Positions 17,109-23,916 of a DNA stretch of 64,000 nt are shown piece by piece. The notes beneath the pieces were generated by a model. That model was not told the origin of the DNA. It made no database searches and saw only the letters and a program-made list of their open reading frames with translations. Each line of letters begins with the position of its first letter. The first letter of the stretch is position 1. The stretch comes from CAWCAW01 sp963714125 (lineage in GTDB: Bacteria; Actinomycetota; Acidimicrobiia; Acidimicrobiales; UBA8190), in contig OY970234.1 in assembly GCA_963714125.1 (NCBI GenBank), forward strand, positions 310,001-374,000. Direction: 5' to 3'. The translations under genes and the position numbers were made by a program.

Positions 17109-17543
17109 ATGGACGACCAGGTCACGAGCCAGCTCCCCGGGGCGGCCACCTCGATCTCCCCCACAGGCGACGGCACGGCCGCGCCCTCCAGCGGGAGCGG
17201 GGCGTCGGGCTTCTCCCCCTCGTCACCAACGGGGGCCACCTCCAGCGCCCAGTGGCCGACCAAAGTCGCCGACACCATCGAGGACGTCGTGGCCGCCGTG
17301 CACGACCGCATCGTGCGCCCGCTCACCATCGTGGCGCGCGGCGTGGTGTTCGGGATGATCATCGCCGCCATGAGCTTTGTGATCTTCGTGCTCCTGGCTG
17401 TGGCCGTGGTGCGCCTTCTCACGGTGTACGCCTTCTCCGGTCGGGTATGGGCCTCTGATGCCCTCGTCGGCGCGCTGTTCGTCGCTGGAGGGACATTCGT
17501 CTGGTCGCGCCTCAATGCCGGGGACGACGCCAAGGAGGCCTGA
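17109..17543 (+). CDS. Two-helix membrane protein upstream of trxB
   Basis: 144-aa protein without a recognised family name. A serine/glycine/threonine-rich N-terminal half (about residues 1-55) leads into VADTIEDVVAAVHDRIVRPLTIVARGVVFGMIIAAMSFVIFVLLAVAVVRLLTVY, an amphipathic helix and a first membrane span, and then a second span (ASDALVGALFVAGGTFVWSRL). Proteins of this shape are commonly found in actinomycetes near the trxB region. It is 3 bp before trxB, so it is co-transcribed and may be translationally linked. Function not known. Confidence 0.65.
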   Translation: MDDQVTSQLPGAATSISPTGDGTAAPSSGSGASGFSPSSPTGATSSAQWPTKVADTIEDVVAAVHDRIVRPLTIVARGVVFGMIIAAMSFVIFVLLAVAVVRLLTVYAFSGRVWASDALVGALFVAGGTFVWSRLNAGDDAKEA

Positions 17544-17546
17544 GCC

Positions 17547-18506
17547 GTGACTGAAACGCGCGACGTGGTCGTGCTGGGCTCGGGGCCGGCTGGACTGACG
17601 GCCGCCATCTACAGCGCCCGGGCCAACCTGGCTCCTCTGGTGATCGAGGGTGAGCCGTCCTCGACGTCCGATCAGCCCGGTGGACAGCTCATGCTCACCA
17701 CCGAGGTGGAGAACTACCCGGGCTTCGTCAACGGCATTCTCGGACCTGAGCTGATGGAGCAGTTCCGCTCCCAAGCAGCGCGCTTTGGAGCCACCTTCGT
17801 CACCCGCAAGGCCACCAAGGTGGAACTCAACGCGTCGCCTTTCTCGGTGTGGACCTCGTCGCCGCCCGACGGTGAGCCGGACTTTTCGGCCCAGGCGCTC
17901 ATCGTGGCCACCGGCGCCAGGTCCCTGATGCTCAACGTTCCTGGTGAGGCCCGGCTGCTCGGCCACGGCGTGTCCACCTGTGCCACCTGCGACGGATTCT
18001 TCTTCCGCGACCAGCGCATCGTCGTGGTGGGTGGGGGCGACTCGGCGGTGGAGGAGGCCATCTTCCTGACCCGCTTCGCCTCCAAGGTGAGCATGGTGCA
18101 TCGCCGCGGTGAGCTGCGCGCCTCGAAGATCATGCGGGATCGGGCTTTCGCCAATCCCAAGATCGACTTCGTGTGGGACTCGGTGGTGACCGAGGTACTG
18201 GGCGACGGCAAGGTGTCGGGCGCCCAACTGCGCAACGTGGTGACGGGGGAAGAGTCTCAGGTGGAGCTGGAGGGCCTGTTCGTGGCCATCGGGCACGAGC
18301 CCAACACGTCGGTGTTCAAGGGCCAGCTGGATATGGCGGACAACGGGTACCTCATCACCCACGACGGCACCCGCACCAATGTCGACGGCGTTTTCGCCTG
18401 CGGCGACGTGCAGGACCACACCTACCGCCAGGCCATCACCGCAGCAGGATCGGGCTGTATGGCCGCCATCGACGTCGAACGCTGGCTCGAAAACCGCCAC
18501 GCCTGA
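17547..18506 (+). CDS. trxB: Thioredoxin reductase (NADPH)
   Basis: 319-aa flavoprotein that reduces thioredoxin using NADPH in the cytoplasm. The FAD-binding start VVVLGSGPAGLTAAIYSARANL, the redox-active CATCDG motif, the NADPH motif VVVVGGGDSAVEEAIFLTRFA and the C-terminal VFACGDVQDHTYRQAITAAGSGCMAAIDVE are all present and spaced as in the family. The start is GTG at 17547, 3 bp after the preceding gene. It is followed by trxA, the usual actinobacterial trxB-trxA pair, with a stem-loop between them. Confidence 0.97.
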   Translation: MTETRDVVVLGSGPAGLTAAIYSARANLAPLVIEGEPSSTSDQPGGQLMLTTEVENYPGFVNGILGPELMEQFRSQAARFGATFVTRKATKVELNASPFSVWTSSPPDGEPDFSAQALIVATGARSLMLNVPGEARLLGHGVSTCATCDGFFFRDQRIVVVGGGDSAVEEAIFLTRFASKVSMVHRRGELRASKIMRDRAFANPKIDFVWDSVVTEVLGDGKVSGAQLRNVVTGEESQVELEGLFVAIGHEPNTSVFKGQLDMADNGYLITHDGTRTNVDGVFACGDVQDHTYRQAITAAGSGCMAAIDVERWLENRHA

Positions 18507-18523
18507 CCCGCCCTGGGCTCTCC

Positions 18524-18551
18524 GGAATGCCGAGACCTGATTCGGCGTTCC
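18524..18551 (+). terminator. Stem-loop between trxB and trxA
   Basis: A 10-bp stem with one G-U pair: arm 18524-18533 (GGAATGCCGA), 8-base loop, arm 18542-18551 (TCGGCGTTCC). There is no U tract, so it may be a partial terminator or an mRNA-stabilising or processing element that allows trxA to be expressed at a different level from trxB. Confidence 0.45.
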
Positions 18552-18604
18552 ATATGTGTTCGAATGACGCACCCGCAGGGGGGCGCCAAACCAGGAGATG
18601 AAAG

Positions 18605-18931
18605 ATGAGCGACCGAATCACGACCTTGAGCGACGCTACCTTTGACGAGCATGTCAAGGCGTCGGATACCCCCGTTTTGGTGGACTTCTGGGCCGAATGG
18701 TGTGGGCCGTGCAAGATGATCGCCCCCGTCCTCGAGGAGATCTCGGAGGAGCAGGCGGGAAAGATCTCGGTGGCCAAGCTCAACATCGACGACAACCTGG
18801 ACATCACCCGTCGATTCGAAGTCATGAGCATCCCGACGATGATCCTGTTCGCCGAGGGCGAGGTCAAAGCTCGGATCGTGGGGGCCCGGGGCAAGGCCCA
18901 GCTGCTCCAGGAGCTCGAGGCATACCTATAA
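18605..18931 (+). CDS. trxA: Thioredoxin
   Basis: 108-aa thioredoxin, the general cytoplasmic dithiol reductant. The sequence has VLVDFWAEWCGPCKMIAPVLEEIS with the canonical WCGPC active site, the buried aspartate in KLNIDDN, and the cis-proline motif SIPTMILF. The ATG at 18605 follows AGGAG. It is reduced by the TrxB encoded just upstream. Its stop overlaps the apparent beginning of the CwlM-like gene. Confidence 0.97.
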   Translation: MSDRITTLSDATFDEHVKASDTPVLVDFWAEWCGPCKMIAPVLEEISEEQAGKISVAKLNIDDNLDITRRFEVMSIPTMILFAEGEVKARIVGARGKAQLLQELEAYL

Positions 18932-19926
18932 CTGAGCGCGTCGGCGTCGGGGGCCTGCCCCTCGTCGTCGGCGACAAGAGCGGGGCCGTCGCCGATCTGC
19001 AAGACCGGTTGGCGAGCCTGGCGTTGCCGTGCACGCCCGATCCCGAGGGCCACTTCGGCCCCGGGACCAGGGCGGCGGTAGAGGCGTTCCAGCACCGCCG
19101 AGGACTACGCGTCGACGGCGAGTGCGGCACCCAAACCTGGTCGGCGCTGGTCGAGGCCGGTTTTCGGCTGGGCGACCGCTTCCTGTACCACCGCAAACCC
19201 ATGCTCCGGGGCGACGACGTGGCCGACCTGCAACGACGGCTTTCTGCCCTGGGGTTCGACACGGGCCGGGTCGACGGCATCTTCGGTGACCTGACCTCTA
19301 GCGCGCTGGCCGAATTCCAGCACAACCTGGACCTCCCGGCCGACGCCATCGTGGGAGCCGGCACGTTGCGCGAGCTCCTGCGCGTCACCGCTCGGCAGTC
19401 TGACCCTCAACTGGTGAGCGCGGTGCGAGATCGCGAACGCCTGCGTCGGGCCCCGCGCACCTTGCTCGGACGTCGTATCGCCATCGGCGAGGAGGGTGGC
19501 CTGGGCGTCCTGGTGGCCGCGCTCCGTCGTCGACTGGTGACAGCTGGTGCTCAGGTGGTTCCCGTGTTGCACCCTGACGGTTCAGCCCAGGCTCAGGCCG
19601 CCAACGCGGCGGGCGTCGAGGTCTACCTGGGCCTACGGCTCAACCCGGAGCGCCCCCACTGCTCGGCGGCCTACTACGCCGGCTATAGCTACGAGTCGCC
19701 CGGCGGCCGGCGCCTGGCCGAGCTGGTAGCCGCCCTGGCTGCCGACGCGCTCGGGGTGGTCGCCGAAGGGGCCAAGGGAATGTCGCTGCCGCTGCTGCGT
19801 GAGACTCGCATGCCGGCCGTCGTCTGCGAGATGGGACCGGCCCGGGCCGTGGCTCAAGGCGCCGGGCCGTTGTCTGATGCCCTGGTCACAGCCCTGGCAG
19901 CCTGGGCAGACACCCCGGTCGACTGA
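18928..19926 (+). CDS. cwlM: CwlM-like protein: two peptidoglycan-binding domains plus degenerate amidase
   Basis: About 332 aa. Two PG_binding_1 repeats (GDKSGAVADLQDRLASL... and LRGDDVADLQRRLSALGFDTGRVDGIFG) precede an N-acetylmuramoyl-L-alanine amidase type 3 fold. The zinc and catalytic positions are not conserved: the usual DPGHGG is replaced by AIGEEGG, and the S-x-H-x-N region reads LGLRLNPERP. Mycobacterial CwlM, in the same trxA-cwlM-parB location, is also catalytically inactive and regulates peptidoglycan precursor synthesis, so a regulatory role is the likely one. The start is unclear: there is no ATG, GTG or TTG near the first domain. An ATA at 18928 overlapping the trxA stop is used here as a placeholder. 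Confidence 0.8.
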   Translation: MTERVGVGGLPLVVGDKSGAVADLQDRLASLALPCTPDPEGHFGPGTRAAVEAFQHRRGLRVDGECGTQTWSALVEAGFRLGDRFLYHRKPMLRGDDVADLQRRLSALGFDTGRVDGIFGDLTSSALAEFQHNLDLPADAIVGAGTLRELLRVTARQSDPQLVSAVRDRERLRRAPRTLLGRRIAIGEEGGLGVLVAALRRRLVTAGAQVVPVLHPDGSAQAQAANAAGVEVYLGLRLNPERPHCSAAYYAGYSYESPGGRRLAELVAALAADALGVVAEGAKGMSLPLLRETRMPAVVCEMGPARAVAQGAGPLSDALVTALAAWADTPVD

Positions 19927-19954
19927 TCTAAAGCTGATCTCACCCTAAGGGGCA

Positions 19955-19975
19955 ACCACAGACACGAACTGTGGT
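19955..19975. terminator. Inverted repeat after the cwlM-like gene
   Basis: A perfect 7-bp inverted repeat (ACCACAG at 19955-19961, CTGTGGT at 19969-19975) with a 7-base loop, 29 bp after the stop of the CwlM-like gene and in the spacer between two converging operons. The likely role is transcription termination, though no U tract follows. Confidence 0.4.
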
Positions 19976-20019
19976 GAAGCAGCCACTATTCGCGGGATAC
20001 CGACCCTTTATTCAACAAC

Positions 20020-20048
20020 ATCCACAACCTCATGCACAGGTTGTGGAT
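20020..20048. terminator. 11-bp inverted repeat with DnaA-box-like arms, parB side
   Basis: A perfect 11-bp inverted repeat, ATCCACAACCT at 20020-20030 and AGGTTGTGGAT at 20038-20048, with a 7-base loop. It sits between the convergent cwlM-like and parB genes, where a bidirectional terminator is expected. Each arm also contains ATCCACAA, close to the DnaA-box core (TTATCCACA), so protein binding near the origin is an alternative reading. Confidence 0.45.
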
Positions 20049-20123
20049 CGAGCTGCAGTTCCCATTGATGTTTAGAACGCCGCCTCCCATGACACGGCGG
20101 CCATGCCACTCAAGGCCTCAAAC

Positions 20124-21083
20124 TCAGCCGACTGGGGGCGAGGCCCCGCCGACCATGAGCTTGTAGATGCGCTCGAGGTCCTCCAGGGTGGCAAAATCCA
20201 CCACCACACGACCTCGCTTGGAACCCATGTCGACCTTCACTCTCGTGTTCAGGTGCGACGACAGGAGCTCCTCGAGCTCGAGGACACCCGGCGCCGGGAG
20301 GCGCCTGCGAGCGGGCTCCACGGGCGGCGTACGGGGCGCCGGAGCTCCGTTGCCCGCTTCGCTCGAGGGGGGAACCGCTGCGATGGTCCCGATGCCCTGC
20401 GAAGCGGCCCCGGCTGACTCCAGCGCATGCCGGCGCACGGCGTCTTCCAACGCCCGCACCGTCAAGCCTTCGGCGGCGGCCCGTTTGGCCAGCTCCTCCT
20501 GGAATGTCCGGTCCGGTGATCCCAGCAGGGCCCGGGCGTGACCGGCCGTGATGGTCCCGTCGGCCAGCGCCCGCTGGACCCCCGCCGGCAGCTGCAGCAG
20601 ACGCAGCGTGTTGGTCACCACGGTGCGGCTCTTGCCCACACGTATGGCCACCTGCTCGTGGGTGTAGGCGAACTCGTCGACCAGTTGTTGGTAGGCCGAG
20701 GCTTCTTCGAGGGGACCGAGGTCCTCTCGATGGAGGTTCTCCACCAGCGCCTGCTCCAGGCTGTGGGCGTCGGTGGTCCTCTGTACGAGCACGGGCATGG
20801 TCTGGAGTCCGGCCCGCTTGGCGGCCCGCCAGCGGCGTTCACCGGCCACCAACTCGTAGCCCTCGTCGACCTCACGCACCAAAATGGGCTGGAGCACCCC
20901 GACTTCGCGGATGGAGGCAGACAAGGACCCCATCGCCTCCTCGTCGAAGTGGGTGCGGGGTTGCAGGGGGTTCGGTCGGATGCTCGAGATGGGAACCTCT
21001 CGCAACGTCGATGCCTGGTCCCGAATCACCTCGGTGGGGATGAGGGCACCCAGACCCTTCCCCAGTCCGCTACGCCTTGCCAC
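20124..21083 (-). CDS. parB: Chromosome partitioning protein ParB
   Basis: 319-aa centromere-binding CTP switch protein. It begins MARRSGLGKGLGALIP (GTG start at 21083, inside the end of parA), then has VPISSIRPNPLQPRTHFDEEAMGSLSASIREVGVLQPILV, the GERRWRAAKRAG arginine patch of the CTP-binding site, ENLHREDLGPLEEA, and a helix-turn-helix region FAYTHEQVAIRVGKSRTVVTNTLRLLQLP. The C-terminal dimerisation domain is LEELLSSHLNTRVKVDMGSKRGRVVVDFATLEDLERIYKLM. It loads onto parS-like sites such as those at 23.1-23.2 kb and works with ParA in origin segregation. Confidence 0.96.
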   Translation of the reverse strand: MARRSGLGKGLGALIPTEVIRDQASTLREVPISSIRPNPLQPRTHFDEEAMGSLSASIREVGVLQPILVREVDEGYELVAGERRWRAAKRAGLQTMPVLVQRTTDAHSLEQALVENLHREDLGPLEEASAYQQLVDEFAYTHEQVAIRVGKSRTVVTNTLRLLQLPAGVQRALADGTITAGHARALLGSPDRTFQEELAKRAAAEGLTVRALEDAVRRHALESAGAASQGIGTIAAVPPSSEAGNGAPAPRTPPVEPARRRLPAPGVLELEELLSSHLNTRVKVDMGSKRGRVVVDFATLEDLERIYKLMVGGASPPVG

Positions 21084-22590
21084 CGCTAACCTCCTTGGCC
21101 AGCTCCCGGTAGGCAATGGCCCCCCTGGAGCTGCTGTCGAACACCGTGATGGGCTGACCGAACGAAGGCGCTTCGGAAATCCGCACCGTTCGGGGGATGA
21201 CGTTCTTGCACACCTTGCTTCCGAAGTGGGTCCGAACCTCGTCGGCCACCTGCTCGGCAAGCTTGGTCCTGCTATCGAACATGGTGAGCACGATGGTGGT
21301 GACCTCGAGCCCCTCATTCAGGTTCGACTGCACGAGATGGACATTGCGCAGGAGCTGCCCGAGTCCCTCGAGTGCGTAGTACTCGCACTGAATGGGAACG
21401 AGGACCTCGTGGGCGGCGGCCAGGCCGTTGATGGTGATGAGCCCCAAGGACGGCGGGCAGTCGATGAGGATGTAGTCAAACTCGCCGGCGATCGATTCCA
21501 GGGCCCGGCGCAGCTTCAACTCCCGGCTGAAGCTGGGCACGAGTTCGATCTCCGCCCCCGCCAAGTCGATAGTCGACGGAGCCACGAACAGGTTCTTCAT
21601 GCTGGTGGGCTCTATGGAGTCCTCGATGGGCACATCTCGCATCAAGACGTCGTACATGGACGTCTCGAACGAGTGGCCGTCGATGCCCAGCCCGGTGGTG
21701 GCATTCCCCTGAGGGTCGAGGTCGATGACGAGGACCCGATAATCAAGCTCGGCCAGCGCTGCTCCCAGGTTGACCGCCGTCGTGGTCTTTCCCACCCCAC
21801 CTTTTTGATTCGCCACGGCCATGATGCGGGGGATAGGGAGGGGAACGTAGTGCGCACCGGCGGGCTCTTCGACCACCTCGATGAAGGAGTTGCTGAGCAC
21901 ATCCTTGCGGGCGTGGCTAGGCACGGCTGCCTGGTGGACAACGGTCTCTTCTTGTTCTTCTTGCACCGCAACGTCGTGCACGTCGTCGCGTGCCGTGTAG
22001 GTCCCGTGGGTCTCGGCGTGGGTCTCGGCGTGGGTCTCGGCGTGGGTCTCGGCGTAAGGCTCCGGGGCGTCCTCGGGCTCGTGGCTCTCCTGGACCTCAG
22101 TGTGGGCCTCCGCGTGGACCTCGGCCCGGTCGTAGATGGCGTGCGCGTCGTCCCCGGACGCATACAGGTGGTGATTGTCCTGGTGGTTGCCCTCGTGAGC
22201 ATCCCCGAAGTTGTCGAGCGCGGCGTAGACCTCTTGCAGGTTGTCGCGCAATGCGTAGACCTCGTGGACATCGACGAGGACTGCCGACCCTTCGCGCTCT
22301 TCGGCCGTGAAGTGGTTTGACTCCATCAGCACGTCGTAGGGGCCATCAGAGTCCGTGCGCAGCGAGAACGACTCTTCGACGTGGATTTCTTCGTGGTCCC
22401 TTTCGACCACGTCGTCGGCTTCCGCCGTCGACTCGAAGCTGATTACACCCATCGAGTCATCCACTTCGTCCCAATCAGGGGACTCGTCGGCCTCGGTTTC
22501 GGACTCCACCGAGCCATTCGCACTGGAAGCAAGGGCTGCTCTTCGCCTCTTGTCGGCACGCTTCCGGCGGCCCCCAAAACGGACGACCAT
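21070..22590 (-). CDS. parA: ParA chromosome partitioning ATPase with ~250-aa acidic, repeat-bearing N-terminus
   Basis: 506 aa, about twice the usual ParA length. The C-terminal half is a standard ParA/Soj ATPase: PRIMAVANQKGGVGKTTTAVNLGAAL (deviant Walker A), LVIDLDPQGNATTGLGI, YILIDCPPSLGLITINGL and VLTMFDSRTKLAEQVADEVR. The N-terminal ~250 residues start with a basic patch (RFGGRRKRADKRRRAA), then become strongly acidic and histidine-rich, with a four-fold AETH repeat. The ATG at 22590 follows GGAG; a TTG two codons upstream is possible. parB overlaps its 3' end by 14 bp. The extension may tether ParA to a polar scaffold or the membrane, which is inference. Confidence 0.93.
   Translation of the reverse strand: MVVRFGGRRKRADKRRRAALASSANGSVESETEADESPDWDEVDDSMGVISFESTAEADDVVERDHEEIHVEESFSLRTDSDGPYDVLMESNHFTAEEREGSAVLVDVHEVYALRDNLQEVYAALDNFGDAHEGNHQDNHHLYASGDDAHAIYDRAEVHAEAHTEVQESHEPEDAPEPYAETHAETHAETHAETHGTYTARDDVHDVAVQEEQEETVVHQAAVPSHARKDVLSNSFIEVVEEPAGAHYVPLPIPRIMAVANQKGGVGKTTTAVNLGAALAELDYRVLVIDLDPQGNATTGLGIDGHSFETSMYDVLMRDVPIEDSIEPTSMKNLFVAPSTIDLAGAEIELVPSFSRELKLRRALESIAGEFDYILIDCPPSLGLITINGLAAAHEVLVPIQCEYYALEGLGQLLRNVHLVQSNLNEGLEVTTIVLTMFDSRTKLAEQVADEVRTHFGSKVCKNVIPRTVRISEAPSFGQPITVFDSSSRGAIAYRELAKEVSGGKA
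22006..22053. repeat. 12-bp tandem repeat, four perfect copies, inside parA
   Basis: Four exact copies of a 12-bp unit (GTGGGTCTCGGC on the plus strand) at 22006-22017, 22018-22029, 22030-22041 and 22042-22053. The repeat encodes the AETH tetrapeptide run in the N-terminal extension of ParA. Because the unit is a multiple of three, copy number could change without breaking the frame. Confidence 0.9.
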
Positions 22591-22673
22591 GTTCAAAGCT
22601 CCGAGGGGTGGGAAATCACGGGCACCATCCTCCCCATCAGAGAACCCCGGGTCAAGGCTCTAGGCCGTATCAG

Positions 22674-23033
22674 TCACGTTTTTCGGCAGTAATTTCGGAC
22701 CAGGCCCAGGCGCCGCCCGTAACGCTCGCACATCTCCATGAATCGTTCGTAGCTATGGGCGTCGAGATCAGGGGAGAGTCGCTGCTGCAGCACCGGGACC
22801 AGCTCATTCTTCAAGAATTCTCCCCGAGCCATCCACTGGAAGTAGTGCCTGTTGTCGTGGTGGTAGGGACCGTAGAGCTTCCCCCCGGGAAAGGTCCGCT
22901 CCAACCAGCGGAACAGGGCCTCATGCTTAATATGCATTCTCAGCGTGACGTGGGGTTGACGGCCGTCTCCGCCGAAATGACCCTCACCGACAAGGATTCC
23001 AACCAACAGGCCCTGGTCGAACTCGCTGGCCAT
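22674..23033 (-). CDS. LAGLIDADG-like small protein between parA and rsmG
   Basis: About 119 aa. The opening FDQGLLVGILVGEGHFGGDGRQPHVTLRMHIKHEALFRWLERTFPGGKLYG has the shape of a single LAGLIDADG domain (helix with acidic residue at GEGHF, then the sheet that contacts DNA), followed by YHHDNRHYFQWMARGEFLKNELVPVLQQRL. LAGLIDADG proteins act as homing endonucleases or, as in WhiA, as domesticated regulators. No intron or intein surrounds it. The ATG at 23033 is chosen because GGGAGG lies 9 bp before it. Its position between parA and the parS-like repeats is unusual; a role in origin or chromosome biology is speculative. Confidence 0.7.
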   Translation of the reverse strand: MASEFDQGLLVGILVGEGHFGGDGRQPHVTLRMHIKHEALFRWLERTFPGGKLYGPYHHDNRHYFQWMARGEFLKNELVPVLQQRLSPDLDAHSYERFMEMCERYGRRLGLVRNYCRKT

Positions 23034-23080
23034 CGGCACGATCCTCCCGGGAAAGCCCCCCGTTAGGCACGATTTGGGGG

Positions 23081-23109
23081 TGTTTCACCGTAAGGTATCA
23101 CGTGGAACA
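23081..23109. promoter_or_regulatory. parS-like element, copy 1
   Basis: The 16-mer at 23094-23109 matches the ParB site TGTTTCACGTGGAACA at 14 of 16 positions, with a perfect ATCACGTGGAACA core except one base. An extra left half site, TGTTTCAC, stands at 23081-23088, so the element holds three half sites in 29 bp. The location within 2 kb of parAB supports a true ParB loading site. Confidence 0.75.
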
Positions 23110-23171
23110 TCGAGAGTACGGGGGAATTCGGTCTGCCCTACCAAGGAGTCGGCAGAACCGCCCCTATTTGG

Positions 23172-23200
23172 TGTTTCACCGTCAAGTATCACGTGGAACA
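23172..23200. promoter_or_regulatory. parS-like element, copy 2, overlapping the rsmG stop
   Basis: A second 29-bp copy that differs from copy 1 at only two positions. Its 16-mer (23185-23200) again matches canonical parS at 14 of 16 positions, and the extra TGTTTCAC half site is at 23172-23179. The last codons and stop of rsmG (VPRDT) are encoded by this element. The copies are 91 bp apart. Confidence 0.75.
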
Positions 23201-23916
23201 CGGTAAAGAGGCCGCTTGGCGGGGACTCCCTCCCGGCGTGGGTAGGTGTCTGCCACCGGGTTCACCAGCTGGAGCACCTGGTATCCAAAACGATGCCTCC
23301 AGGCGGTAAGCGGGGTCAGCCCGACGATCGCCACACCAGACGCCGGCCAGCGCACATCGTCCGAAGGACGTTTCTCGTCCCCATCCCCGCCCTCGCCGGC
23401 ACTGTCCGATGCCGGCGGTTCGGAAACGACAAGCAGCCCACCGGGCTTTAAGAATGGCGCACCACACTCAGCCGTTACTGGCGGCGGTCCGAAAGATCGG
23501 GCCACGACCAGGTCGAATGTTCCCCGTAGCTCAGGGTTCCGACCCGCCACCTCGGCACGAGCCCGGACCACCTGGATCCTGCCTTCCCATCCCAAGGACC
23601 CGGTCGCCTCAGCCAGGAAGTGGGTGCGCCGCTCGTTGGCGTCGAGCAGGGTGCCCTGAGCCGAAGGCCAGCAATGGGCCAAGACCAGGCCGGGGACTCC
23701 GCCTCCAGTTCCCAGGTCCAGGAATCGGAATGGCGTTGCGGTGGGCCCGTTTCGGAACGTTCCTTCAGGAACGAAGGCCTCTACGCACTCAGCCAGGTCG
23801 AAGCTGTGATCGAACTGGGCGTCGAGCGGCCCGTCGCCGAGGAAGCCATGACTGCGTGCCTGAGCCAGCGCCTCCACCAGGGGCGCCGGCGCGTCAACGC
23901 CCTCAGGCGTCGTCAT
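23182..23916 (-). CDS. rsmG: 16S rRNA (guanine-527-N7)-methyltransferase
   Basis: About 244 aa. SAM-dependent enzyme that methylates G527 in the 530 loop of 16S rRNA. Motif I is FRFLDLGTGGGVPGLVLAHCWPSA, followed by LLDANERRTHFLAEATGSLGWEGRIQVVRARAEV and FDLVVARSFGPPPVTAECGAPFLKPGGLLVVSEPP, matching RsmG. The conserved entry DLAECVEAFVPEG differs from the common NLT motif but is placed correctly. The ATG at 23916 is used; a TTG at 23940 is possible. It overlaps the jag 3' end, and its own 3' end lies in parS-like copy 2. An acidic/glycine insert (SDSAGEGGDGDEKR) is present near the end. Confidence 0.88.
   Translation of the reverse strand: MTTPEGVDAPAPLVEALAQARSHGFLGDGPLDAQFDHSFDLAECVEAFVPEGTFRNGPTATPFRFLDLGTGGGVPGLVLAHCWPSAQGTLLDANERRTHFLAEATGSLGWEGRIQVVRARAEVAGRNPELRGTFDLVVARSFGPPPVTAECGAPFLKPGGLLVVSEPPASDSAGEGGDGDEKRPSDDVRWPASGVAIVGLTPLTAWRHRFGYQVLQLVNPVADTYPRREGVPAKRPLYRVPRDT

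Noticed and set aside
17073..17546. A sigM or anti-sigma gene, expected between murJ and trxB in mycobacteria
   Set aside because: Only degV and a two-helix membrane protein are present; no sigma-factor motif was found.
22006..22053. Possible CRISPR or regulatory repeat
   Set aside because: The 12-bp units are adjacent with no spacers and encode an in-frame peptide repeat of ParA.
22674..23033. Remnant of an intein or group I intron
   Set aside because: No splicing motifs or split host gene on either side; the frame is free-standing with its own ribosome-binding site.
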